In this document: in pieces, positions 1 to 5,725 of the stretch | Numbering within the stretch: the stretch's first letter is position 1 | Layout: every line of letters begins with the position of its first letter | Source: an uncultured Bacillota bacterium | Lineage (GTDB): Bacteria > Bacillota_I > Bacilli_A > RFN20 > CAG-826 | Length of the DNA stretch: 6,890 nucleotides | Assembly: GCA_946623775.1 (NCBI GenBank) | Contig: CAMORJ010000080.1 | Location: 1 to 6,890 of the forward strand | Direction of reading: 5' to 3' | Made by a program: the position numbers and the translations under genes | Notes under the pieces: model-generated | What the model saw: the letters and a program-made list of their open reading frames with translations, nothing else | What the model was told of the DNA's origin: nothing | The model's database searches: none

Positions 1-525
1 GGCGACAACAAGATAACGGCAAAGGCGATTGCCGACGAATTGGGCGTAGACGAATTCTACGCCGAGGTGCTTCCCGACCAAAAAGAAGGCATCGTTGATG
101 CCCTGCAAAAACAAGGGCACATCGTCGCTATGGTGGGCGATGGCATCAACGATGCTCCAGCGCTTACCAAAGCCGATATCGGAATCGCCATAGGCGCTGG
201 CACGGATGTTGCCATTGAAAGTTCCGATATCGTTTTGGTGAGGAACGACCCGCTGGACGTCGTTTCCGCTATCGAATTGAGCCATAAAGTGACCAAGAAC
301 GTGAAAGAGAACCTGTCTTGGGCGTTCTTCTATAACATCTTGCTTATCCCTTTGGCGGCAGGCGTCTTATATGGGATCCATGTCCCGCCGAATTGGTTTA
401 CGGGTTCGCAAGAGCATCTTGTATTGACCCCGATGATCGGCTCGATTGCTATGTCGATTTCATCCGTTACCGTTGTTTTAAATGCGTTAAGGCTTAGACT
501 ATTCAAAATAGAGAAATCAAAATAG
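1..525 (+). CDS. copA: Copper-exporting P1B-type ATPase, C-terminal part (partial)
   Basis: This is the last 174 residues of a Cu(I)-translocating P-type ATPase, an inner-membrane pump that exports cytosolic copper at the cost of ATP. The frame is open from base 1; the first residues, GDNKITAKAIA, match the stretch just after the TGD motif of the P-domain. The hinge motif GDGINDAP lies at 136-159 and chelates Mg2+ in the phosphorylation domain. The last two membrane helices follow: FFYN at about 325-336 carries the Tyr-Asn copper ligands of helix 7, and MSISS at 451-465 is the MxxSS signature of helix 8, ending in NALRLR. This ligand set marks the Cu+ (P1B-1) subgroup, as opposed to the Zn/Cd subgroup. 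The N-terminal metal-binding domains, the CPC motif of helix 6 and the DKTG phosphorylation site lie upstream of the window. copZ and csoR follow closely, supporting a copper-resistance operon. The missing 5' end reflects the window edge and is not a sign of gene decay. Confidence 0.95.
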   Translation, partial: GDNKITAKAIADELGVDEFYAEVLPDQKEGIVDALQKQGHIVAMVGDGINDAPALTKADIGIAIGAGTDVAIESSDIVLVRNDPLDVVSAIELSHKVTKNVKENLSWAFFYNILLIPLAAGVLYGIHVPPNWFTGSQEHLVLTPMIGSIAMSISSVTVVLNALRLRLFKIEKSK

Positions 526-530
526 GAGGA
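524..530 (+). promoter_or_regulatory. Shine-Dalgarno site of copZ
   Basis: AGGAGGA shares its first two bases with the copA stop codon TAG and ends 7 bases before the copZ ATG at 538. It is a near-perfect anti-16S match, so copZ should be translated strongly and is positioned for coupling to copA. It fixes the copZ start. Confidence 0.85.
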
Positions 531-537
531 CATATCC

Positions 538-768
538 ATGCTGTTTGGAAGCGTAAAAAGCGTCGTCAAGGTCGAAGGAATGATGTGCGAGCATTGCGTC
601 GCCCACGTTAGGGAGGCCTTATCAAAGCTGCCTGGCGTGAAGTCGATCGACATCTCGCTTCAGGACAAAACCGCGACCGTCAAATCCAAGAAGCCTTTGG
701 ATGCGAATCAGGTTAAGGCTTTGATCGAAGAGGCTGGCTACAAGTTCGAAGGACTTGAAAACCTTTGA
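538..768 (+). CDS. copZ: Copper chaperone, heavy-metal-associated domain (CopZ)
   Basis: This 76-residue cytosolic protein consists of a single HMA (ferredoxin-like beta-alpha-beta-beta-alpha-beta) domain. The metal-binding loop is GMMCEHC at residues 14-20, with C17 and C20 as the Cu(I)-binding cysteines; the family consensus is GMxCxxC. The rest fits the fold: VREALSKLPGV forms helix 1, DISLQDKTATVKS the central strands, and DANQVKALIEEAGYKF helix 2 with the final strand. Known homologues carry Cu(I) to the CopA pump and can also hand it to the copper-sensing repressor. The gene lies 12 bp after copA behind a strong ribosome site, and csoR begins 23 bp after its stop, so all three are probably one transcript. 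The length is typical for CopZ. A stand-alone Hg-binding MerP is unlikely because there is no signal peptide and no mer gene nearby. Confidence 0.93.
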   Translation: MLFGSVKSVVKVEGMMCEHCVAHVREALSKLPGVKSIDISLQDKTATVKSKKPLDANQVKALIEEAGYKFEGLENL

Positions 769-776
769 GGAAAGGA
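767..776 (+). promoter_or_regulatory. Ribosome-binding region ahead of csoR
   Basis: GAGGAAAGGA overlaps the copZ stop codon (TGA, 766-768). It is the only purine-rich site near csoR, but it ends 15 bases before the csoR ATG at 792, farther than usual. It is better spaced for a GTG at 781, whose five-triplet frame ends at the csoR start (see findings). Confidence 0.55.
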
Positions 777-791
777 CGGTGTGCCGGTCAA

Positions 792-1055
792 ATGAAAGCA
801 GATAAAACCAAGGTAAAAAGGCAGATAGCCATCGCGAAAGGGCAATTGGAAGGCATCAGCAAAATGATTGATGAAGATGCCTATTGCATCGAGATTTCGA
901 ACCAATTGCTCGCCACGATCGCGCTTTTAAAACGCGTGAACAACATCGTCGTCTCCGCCCATCTGCAGCATTGCGTGAGAAGTGCCGGAAGCGGCGAAGA
1001 GCTAGAAGAAAAGCTCAAGGAAATCGAGATGACCCTTGAGCGTATGTCTCATTAA
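792..1055 (+). CDS. csoR: CsoR/RcnR-family copper-sensing transcriptional repressor
   Basis: This is an 87-residue all-helical DNA-binding repressor of the CsoR/RcnR (DUF156) family. The proposed copper ligands are C32, H57 and C61. Their spacing (25, then 4) is identical to the Cys36-His61-Cys65 triad of Mycobacterium tuberculosis CsoR, and Y31 and E77 match its second-shell Tyr35 and Glu81. This points to Cu(I), not nickel, formaldehyde or persulfide sensing. In the family, apo-protein tetramers bind a GC-containing operator and release it on binding Cu(I). The ATG at 792 was chosen because family members start close to MKADK; a TTG at 765 in the same frame would add nine non-conserved residues and overlap copZ. 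As last gene of copA-copZ-csoR it would be induced with its own targets, giving autoregulation. The operator should lie before copA, outside the window. The 3' end of this gene also appears to encode, antisense, the terminator of the converging peptidase gene. Confidence 0.92.
   Translation: MKADKTKVKRQIAIAKGQLEGISKMIDEDAYCIEISNQLLATIALLKRVNNIVVSAHLQHCVRSAGSGEELEEKLKEIEMTLERMSH
1005..1041 (-). terminator. Predicted intrinsic terminator of the M24 peptidase gene, inside csoR
   Basis: Read on the minus strand, GCTCAAGG (1041-1034) pairs perfectly with CCTTGAGC (1020-1013) across a 13-base loop and is followed at once by TTTTCTTC (1012-1005). This has the form of a Rho-independent terminator, 24 bp past the peptidase stop codon. 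It lies wholly within the csoR coding sequence. The loop is longer than usual and the T-run is broken by C, so its efficiency is uncertain. Confidence 0.6.
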
Positions 1056-1064
1056 GCTTTCGTA

Positions 1065-2249
1065 TTAGAGATCCATAATAGGGATGATTTCGTCTTGTAG
1101 TCCTCCTACGACGATCAATTCCCTATTTTTTATATGTAAATCAGTCTCGCTGCGAACTCCGAAGTCAGGCGCATAAATACCCGGTTCATCGGAGAAACTT
1201 GTGCCTTCCATAAGCGTGCGGAAGTCATGGGACTCATAGTTGTCCAAATTGGCGCCAGGGCCATGGGGAGAGACGTCGATTCCGATGTTGTGGCCTACCC
1301 TGTGGAGGAAGTATTCGCCATACCCCTCCTGGGTAATTATTTTCCTTGCGACGTCATCGGCTTCGTATGCGTAAACCTCTCGTTTGGGCAATTCGGCCTT
1401 CAAGAACGAAATAACCCCATCGCGTGCCGCTTTTACGATGCGGAACCTCTCTTTATAGACTTCTGGGATTTCGTGGCCGACATAGCCCATCCAAGTGATG
1501 TCGGAATATACCCCTAGGGGGTGTTTAAGTTTTGCCCACATATCAATCAAAACCAAGTCGCCATCGTGGATTTTCGAATGCGCTTCAGGCGTTGGCGTGT
1601 AGTGGGGGTCGCTGGCGTTTTGCCCGATTGCGACAAGAGGAAGCTCGTCGTACTCCATTCCTTCCTCTTTGAACCGCCTTCCGATGAATTCCTGAACGTC
1701 CAATTCGTCGGTTTCTCCTTTGGAGAGGATTTCGTTTTTGATGAATAGGAACGCTTCGTCCTTGATCTTCAGGGTAATCTCACATGCCTTGACCTGGGTC
1801 TGATAGGCTTCTTCGGACAAAACTGCGGTCATGGATTGCATCAAATCAGCGGAAGAAATCACGTTCACGCCGAGGCTTTTCACATATTCGACGGAGCCAT
1901 AATCCGCCAAAGAGACGCGCGGCAACAAACCGAATTCGGAGATATCCATCAAAACGGTTTTGTATTGCCCGATGATTTGCTTTTCCAATTCCAGCATCTG
2001 CTGCCAAGTCTTATAGACTTTCAAATCGAAGTTGGCCTTCGTTTGCTCGTCTTTCAAATAGACCGTGTCGATGATGTGTGTAATCAGCATCGGCATACCC
2101 TCGGAGGGTATTACCATGATGATCTTCCTGGTAAGGAATTTCTCACCTAAAAGCTGGACTATGACTTTGTTTTTGTTTTCATAGTCCACCAGCACGTAGG
2201 CATCTGCGCCTTGGCGTTTTATTGCGGATTGGATTTCTTTGATTGTCAT
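1065..2249 (-). CDS. M24-family metallopeptidase, Xaa-Pro aminopeptidase/dipeptidase type
   Basis: This 394-residue cytosolic enzyme should release residues next to proline from peptides, using two divalent metal ions. Residues 1 to about 140 form a creatinase-type N-terminal domain; about 150-394 form the pita-bread M24 catalytic domain. All five metal ligands are visible: D236 (VLIDMW), D250 (YSDITW), H320 (HRVGHNIG), E355 (SDEPGIY) and E368 (GVRSETD). H216 in NASDPHYTP and H329 in SPHGPGANLD match catalytic or substrate-binding histidines of the family. The start is the ATG at 2249. An upstream extension in the same frame to 2411 would run through the divergent promoter into the GH2 gene and adds nothing family-like. 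There is no signal peptide. Upstream there is only a weak GAG ribosome site. The gene converges on csoR with 9 bp between stops and diverges from the GH2 gene. A Xaa-Pro dipeptidase or another M24 member cannot be excluded. Confidence 0.9.
   Translation of the reverse strand: MTIKEIQSAIKRQGADAYVLVDYENKNKVIVQLLGEKFLTRKIIMVIPSEGMPMLITHIIDTVYLKDEQTKANFDLKVYKTWQQMLELEKQIIGQYKTVLMDISEFGLLPRVSLADYGSVEYVKSLGVNVISSADLMQSMTAVLSEEAYQTQVKACEITLKIKDEAFLFIKNEILSKGETDELDVQEFIGRRFKEEGMEYDELPLVAIGQNASDPHYTPTPEAHSKIHDGDLVLIDMWAKLKHPLGVYSDITWMGYVGHEIPEVYKERFRIVKAARDGVISFLKAELPKREVYAYEADDVARKIITQEGYGEYFLHRVGHNIGIDVSPHGPGANLDNYESHDFRTLMEGTSFSDEPGIYAPDFGVRSETDLHIKNRELIVVGGLQDEIIPIMDL
1077..1131 (+). terminator. 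Predicted intrinsic terminator of the copA-copZ-csoR operon, inside the peptidase gene
   Basis: A 20-bp, four-segment hairpin is followed by a T-run. The pairs are AATAGGGA (1077-1084) with TCCCTATT (1120-1127), TGAT (1085-1088) with ATCA (1114-1117), CGTC (1091-1094) with GACG (1110-1113), and GTAG (1097-1100) with CTAC (1106-1109). The loop is TCCTC. Two-base bulges sit at 1089-1090, 1095-1096 and 1118-1119. T1126-1131 is uninterrupted and begins within the last two pairs of the stem. It starts 22 bases after the csoR stop and lies in the C-terminal coding part of the converging M24 gene. The reverse strand has no T-run after the hairpin, so it is one-directional. Confidence 0.75.
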
Positions 2250-2269
2250 AAATGTAACTCGATGAGAAG

Positions 2270-2275
2270 AGTATA
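2270..2275 (-). promoter_or_regulatory. Extended -10 promoter of the M24 peptidase gene
   Basis: On the minus strand the sequence reads TGGTATACT, a TGn extension directly before TATACT (five of six matches to TATAAT). The base run at the -35 position (GCAAAA, 2298-2293) is a poor match, as is common for extended -10 promoters. A start about 7 bases downstream, near 2263, gives a leader of about 14 bases with only a weak GAG ribosome site before the ATG at 2249. Confidence 0.6.
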
Positions 2276-2281
2276 CCACTA

Positions 2282-2297
2282 CAAAACCATGGTTTTG
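2282..2297. promoter_or_regulatory. Perfect 16-bp palindrome, candidate shared operator
   Basis: CAAAACCATGGTTTTG is its own reverse complement. It lies in the 64-bp gap between the divergent M24 and GH2 genes. It covers most of the spacer just before the GH2 -10 box (2301-2306), and part of the spacer and the -35 position of the M24 promoter. A dimeric repressor bound here would be expected to block both promoters. The binding protein is not identifiable from the sequence, and no DNA-binding regulator other than CsoR is encoded in the window. Confidence 0.55.
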
Positions 2298-2300
2298 CTT

Positions 2301-2306
2301 TACAAT
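2301..2306 (+). promoter_or_regulatory. -10 box of the GH2 cassette, probably leaderless
   Basis: TACAAT matches TATAAT at five of six positions and ends 7 bases before the ATG at 2314. Transcription would then start at or next to the start codon. The -35 position has only a weak match (ACTACA, 2278-2283, spacer 17). No Shine-Dalgarno sequence lies in the intervening bases, in keeping with a leaderless mRNA. Confidence 0.5.
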
Positions 2307-2313
2307 AGTTCGC

Positions 2314-4044
2314 ATGGCAAACCATTCCGAAAACCTGAACGCGAAAATGCTGTTCACCGAGCACCCGACCCCCCAGTTCCGTCGCGATAATTTCCGACTG
2401 CTCAATGGCAAGTGGGATTTCCTGATGGATTTCAGTTTTGCTCGCCCAGAGAACTATCCCGAAACCATCGTCGTTCCTTTCGCGGTAGAGGCGGAGGCTT
2501 CCGGGATCGCAAGGAGCGTGGCAAAGGAGAATTACCTCCATTATCGGACTTCAATCGACTTGGATGAAATTCCGGAAAACCAAGAATACGCGCTGCATTT
2601 TGAGGCGGTTGATCAGGTTTGCGACGTATATTTAAACGGCGAGCTTTTAGGTCATCATGAAGGCGGATATTTCCCGTTTGAATTCTCGCTTAAAAATGCG
2701 GTCGTTGGGTCTAATGTCCTTGAGGTGACCGTGCAGGATGACACCGACAGCGACTTGTTCCCTCGTGGCAAGCAAAGCAACGAGAATGGAGGCATTTGGT
2801 ATAAGCCAACCTCCGGCATTTGGGGGAATGTGTGGCTGGAAAAGCGTCCGAAGAGCCATATCCGTTCCATAAAGCTCATCCCAGACTTCGATAATGGCTT
2901 GCTTAGGATAAATATCGACTTTGAAGGAAAAATCGAATCTGGGGCGATTTTAGCCGTTTGCCCGGATGATCACGAAATCAAGGTGCCTTTGGATGGCTTG
3001 ACTGCGGAAATCGATGTGAAAGACCATCTATTCCCCTGGAGCCCTGACCACCCAAATCTCTATGCGCTGAAAATCACCATTAACGAAGATGAGGTTTGCT
3101 CCTATTTCGCGATGAGGAAATTCTCCATCGTTGAACTTGATGGGCATAAGGTTTTCGGCTTGAACAACAAACCGCTCTTCCTCACCGGCCCGCTTGATCA
3201 AGGCTATTGGGAAAACTGTGGCATGACGCCACCGGACGACAAGGCTTTGGTTGACGATATTGAACTAATAAAATCGATGGGTTTCAACATGTCTAGGAAA
3301 CACATCAAAATCGAGCCGATGAGATGGTATTACCATTGCGATCGGCTTGGGGTTGTCGTCATTCAGGATTTCATCAACGGCGGCTCTCGATACAGCAAGT
3401 TCCTCATCACCACCGCGCCGTTCATCCGTTACAAGTTCAACGACCTCAAGATGTTCAAGACTTTCGGCAGGGGCAACCCGGAATCCAGGAAGGCATTCGA
3501 AAAAGACATGAAGCCGTTCATCGACTTGCTCTACAACGTCCCCTGCATCGGCATTTGGACCTTATTCAATGAGGGGTGGGGGCAATTTGATGCCGTAAGG
3601 CTTACGGAAGAGCTCCGCAAACTCGATGATTCGAGGCCGATTGATTCCACTTCGGGCTGGTATGACCAGCATTGCGGCGATTTCGAGTCGCGGCATATCT
3701 ATTTCAGGCCCGTTAAGCTTCGCCGTGTTGAAGGTCGCGCTTTATATCTTTCTGAATATGGAGGCTACTCCTTATATATAGAAGGACATGCCAAGATTCA
3801 GAAGAAGGTTTTTGGTTACAAAGTGTTCGATTCCCAAGAGAAATTCGCTACAGCTATCCGCTCTTTATGGGAAAAGCAGATAATTCCGCTTGTGAAAAGC
3901 GCGCACCTTTCTATTGCGGTTTATACCCAGTTGTCTGATGTCGAAGACGAGATTAATGGTTTGGTCACGTATGACCGCAAGGTAGTAAAAATCGATCCAG
4001 AACTAATGAAAGAACTCAATCGGAGGCTGACTTTCGATGAGTAA
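2314..4044 (+). CDS. Compact glycoside hydrolase family 2 enzyme (substrate unknown)
   Basis: This 576-residue retaining beta-glycosidase of the GH2 clan has no signal peptide and so should act on imported oligosaccharides in the cytosol. Residues 20-180 look like the N-terminal jelly-roll sugar-binding domain (LNGKWDF, VYLNGELLGHHEGGYFPF, GGIWYKPTSGIWGNVWLE). About 183-275 is the immunoglobulin-like domain, including PWSPDHPNLY, and about 280-576 is the TIM barrel. The acid/base is E420 in FNEGWGQ and the likely nucleophile is E481 in LSEYGGY. The stretches FLTGPLDQGYW, GFNMSRKHIKIEP and YTQLSDVEDEINGLVTYDRK are typical of a short GH2 subgroup, often annotated only as sugar-binding or GH2, that is much smaller than LacZ (about 1000 residues). 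Beta-galactosidase, beta-glucuronidase or beta-mannosidase activity cannot be told apart by reading. The gene heads a three-gene cassette and overlaps the HAD gene by 8 bp. The ATG at 2314 is the first in frame after the -10 box. Confidence 0.9.
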   Translation: MANHSENLNAKMLFTEHPTPQFRRDNFRLLNGKWDFLMDFSFARPENYPETIVVPFAVEAEASGIARSVAKENYLHYRTSIDLDEIPENQEYALHFEAVDQVCDVYLNGELLGHHEGGYFPFEFSLKNAVVGSNVLEVTVQDDTDSDLFPRGKQSNENGGIWYKPTSGIWGNVWLEKRPKSHIRSIKLIPDFDNGLLRINIDFEGKIESGAILAVCPDDHEIKVPLDGLTAEIDVKDHLFPWSPDHPNLYALKITINEDEVCSYFAMRKFSIVELDGHKVFGLNNKPLFLTGPLDQGYWENCGMTPPDDKALVDDIELIKSMGFNMSRKHIKIEPMRWYYHCDRLGVVVIQDFINGGSRYSKFLITTAPFIRYKFNDLKMFKTFGRGNPESRKAFEKDMKPFIDLLYNVPCIGIWTLFNEGWGQFDAVRLTEELRKLDDSRPIDSTSGWYDQHCGDFESRHIYFRPVKLRRVEGRALYLSEYGGYSLYIEGHAKIQKKVFGYKVFDSQEKFATAIRSLWEKQIIPLVKSAHLSIAVYTQLSDVEDEINGLVTYDRKVVKIDPELMKELNRRLTFDE

Positions 4045-4831
4045 ATACAAAGTAGCGTTCATCGATGTCGATAACACCCTCTATGACCATTCGTTGCACC
4101 GTTATCCGCCCAAATCGGTTGAAGCGGTGAGAAGAATGGCGAAAGAAGGAATCAAAGTTTTCATTTGCTCCGCCAGGCCATATGAATCGCTGAAAGGCTT
4201 TGGCTGCTTTGATTTAGGCATCGATTGGAGTGGCTATATCGCATCTTCTGGCGGCATAGGCGTGGTGGGGGATGAGACAATTCACGAAGAAATCATGGAC
4301 CCGTCCGACGTTTATGCCATGATTGAACGCATTAAAGCCCTGGGCTTGACTGCGGAGTTGATAACCCCAACAGACCGTTACATGATTGCGCCTCCTAACG
4401 ATTATTCGAGGGCATATCATGCCGTTTATCGTGATGAAACGTTCAAAACAAGGGACTACCAGGGCGAGAAATCCACTGGCCTCCTTCTTTTCTCAACTAA
4501 GGACTATGATGAGGAAATAATGGCGGTTAGACCGAACCTTGTGTATTTTAGGTTCTTTGATTATGGCGTAGACATCATGCCGAGCATGCACTCTAAAGGT
4601 GTCACGATAAGCGAAGTCCTGAATCATCTCGGTGTCCCGAAGGATGCCGCAATTGGGTTCGGGGACGATTTCCAGGACCTTCCGATGGCGGAAGCTACAG
4701 GTTGCTTCGTTTGCATGGGAAACGGCCGCGAAGAGGTCAAGCAAGGGGCTCATTACGTTGCTCCAACCGTCTCCGAGGATGGCTTGGCTAAGGCGATTTA
4801 CGATTTAGTTTTCGAGGAGGAAATGGAATGA
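4037..4831 (+). CDS. HAD-superfamily phosphatase, class IIB (Cof-like)
   Basis: This 264-residue cytosolic phosphatase should hydrolyse small phosphorylated metabolites through an aspartyl-phosphate. Motif I is DVDNT, with nucleophile D10 and acid/base D12; many relatives have DxDGT. Motif II is S45 in ICSARP, motif III is K187 in HSKGVT, and motif IV is GDDFQD with D210 and D214. Residues about 85-185 between motifs II and III are the C2B cap, which sets substrate choice. The terminal stretch GNGREEVKQGAHYVAPTVSEDGL is typical of Cof proteins. Family members act on sugar phosphates, FMN or pyridoxal phosphate; a sugar phosphate would suit the neighbouring glycosidase, but that is inference. 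The ATG overlaps the GH2 stop by 8 bp and has GGAGG at 4022-4026, 10 bases upstream. The next gene begins in an ATGA overlap. The closest named relatives would be YidA or Cof, but I cannot assign a symbol. Confidence 0.9.
   Translation: MSKYKVAFIDVDNTLYDHSLHRYPPKSVEAVRRMAKEGIKVFICSARPYESLKGFGCFDLGIDWSGYIASSGGIGVVGDETIHEEIMDPSDVYAMIERIKALGLTAELITPTDRYMIAPPNDYSRAYHAVYRDETFKTRDYQGEKSTGLLLFSTKDYDEEIMAVRPNLVYFRFFDYGVDIMPSMHSKGVTISEVLNHLGVPKDAAIGFGDDFQDLPMAEATGCFVCMGNGREEVKQGAHYVAPTVSEDGLAKAIYDLVFEEEME
4814..4820 (+). promoter_or_regulatory. Shine-Dalgarno site of the esterase gene
   Basis: GAGGAGG lies inside the last codons of the HAD gene, 7 bases before the esterase ATG at 4828. It encodes part of the acidic tail (EEEME) of the HAD protein. 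It is a strong site that decides the start and suggests that the esterase is translated at least as well as its upstream neighbours. Confidence 0.8.
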
Positions 4832-5721
4832 AAGCCACAGCTTGGATGCTCCGTTTGTTCACCTATAAAAACGATTCTGGGCTTCGAAAAAAGCGCCAAC
4901 CAATTTTCGAAAACCTTGCATTTCGCCATAAATTCGATGTGAATTATGCAGGAGATAACCTAGATCGGCATTGTTTTGATATCTATTACGCCAATGAGGA
5001 AAACCGTAAGCACAAGCTTATCGTGGACATCCATGGCGGCGCATACATCATGTCCCATCGCAAGGACAATCTCCATTTTGGTTTGTCGTTCTTGGAACAG
5101 GGTTATGATTTCGTGACGTTAGACTATCGCGTCAACCGCGGTCATCTCACGATCGCGGATCAAACCGGCGACCTAGCCCAGGCCATCCGCTATATTCAAA
5201 AGCATTCCCAAGAGTTAGATATTTATGAGGATGAGATTTATCTGACTGGCGATTCTGCCGGCGGACATCTCGCGTTGCTCTTTGCCATCCTGTCCGAGAA
5301 TCAAGGGCTTCAAGAGGAGCTAGACCTGAATATCGCCCATTTCAAACCAAAAGCCGTTCTGGTTAATTGCCCCGTTTTCGATTACTGTGGCGCAAGCCTC
5401 CGTCACACAGGGACCAGGGGCGCTCAAAAGCTAATTTATGGACCCCGTTACCTCGATTTCGACTTTTTAAACAGATATTCTCCGTCAAGCTATATCAATG
5501 ATTTGACCCTTCCTGTTTTCTGTTCGACCTGCAAGTTGGACTTTATAAGGCAGGAATCTCTTGCGCTCCAAAAAGCACTTTCGGAACGAGGGGACTTCGA
5601 ATTCATAGACATCGATTCCGATGACCCTAAGATCGGCCATGTCCACAATATTCTCCTTCCTGAGCGAGAAGAAAGTATCCGCGTGAATAACGCAATGATG
5701 GCGTTTATCGAGAAATATTGA
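4828..5721 (+). CDS. Alpha/beta-hydrolase, fold-3/HSL-like esterase
   Basis: This 297-residue carboxylesterase of the hormone-sensitive-lipase (fold-3) type has no signal peptide or membrane helix, so it is cytosolic. The oxyanion-hole motif is HGGAY at residues 69-73 (HGGG in many relatives). The nucleophile is S143 in GDSAGG. The likely acid is D238 in CKLDFIRQES and the likely base is H273 in GHVHNIL, with H271 as an alternative. The first 60 residues form the cap-like N-terminal region. Such enzymes cleave short-chain esters. Next to a GH2 glycosidase and a HAD phosphatase, removal of acetyl groups from sugars is an attractive inference, though a short-chain lipase or peptide-ester role is equally allowed by the sequence. 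The ATG overlaps the HAD stop (ATGA) behind a strong GAGGAGG. It appears to be the last gene of the cassette, but no true terminator follows. Confidence 0.88.
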   Translation: MKATAWMLRLFTYKNDSGLRKKRQPIFENLAFRHKFDVNYAGDNLDRHCFDIYYANEENRKHKLIVDIHGGAYIMSHRKDNLHFGLSFLEQGYDFVTLDYRVNRGHLTIADQTGDLAQAIRYIQKHSQELDIYEDEIYLTGDSAGGHLALLFAILSENQGLQEELDLNIAHFKPKAVLVNCPVFDYCGASLRHTGTRGAQKLIYGPRYLDFDFLNRYSPSSYINDLTLPVFCSTCKLDFIRQESLALQKALSERGDFEFIDIDSDDPKIGHVHNILLPEREESIRVNNAMMAFIEKY

Positions 5722-5725
5722 GATT

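Noticed and set aside
1..525. CopA as a truncated pseudogene
   Set aside because: The frame is open from the first base and all visible motifs are intact, so the missing part is simply outside the window.
765..791. TTG start for csoR at 765
   Set aside because: It adds nine non-conserved residues, overlaps copZ and has a poorer ribosome site. Family members begin at the equivalent of MKADK.
1227..1748. Two plus-strand open frames antisense to the peptidase
   Set aside because: They lack ribosome sites and recognisable domains, and are complementary to a strongly conserved gene; they are by-products of its codon use.
2250..2411. Minus-strand frame extending the peptidase 54 residues upstream
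   Set aside because: It would cross the divergent promoter region and the start of the GH2 gene, and the added residues do not resemble the creatinase-type N-terminus, which begins naturally at the ATG at 2249.
2179..2541. Minus-strand open frame across the divergent gap
   Set aside because: It spans both promoters and overlaps two well-supported genes. The translation has no recognisable domain.
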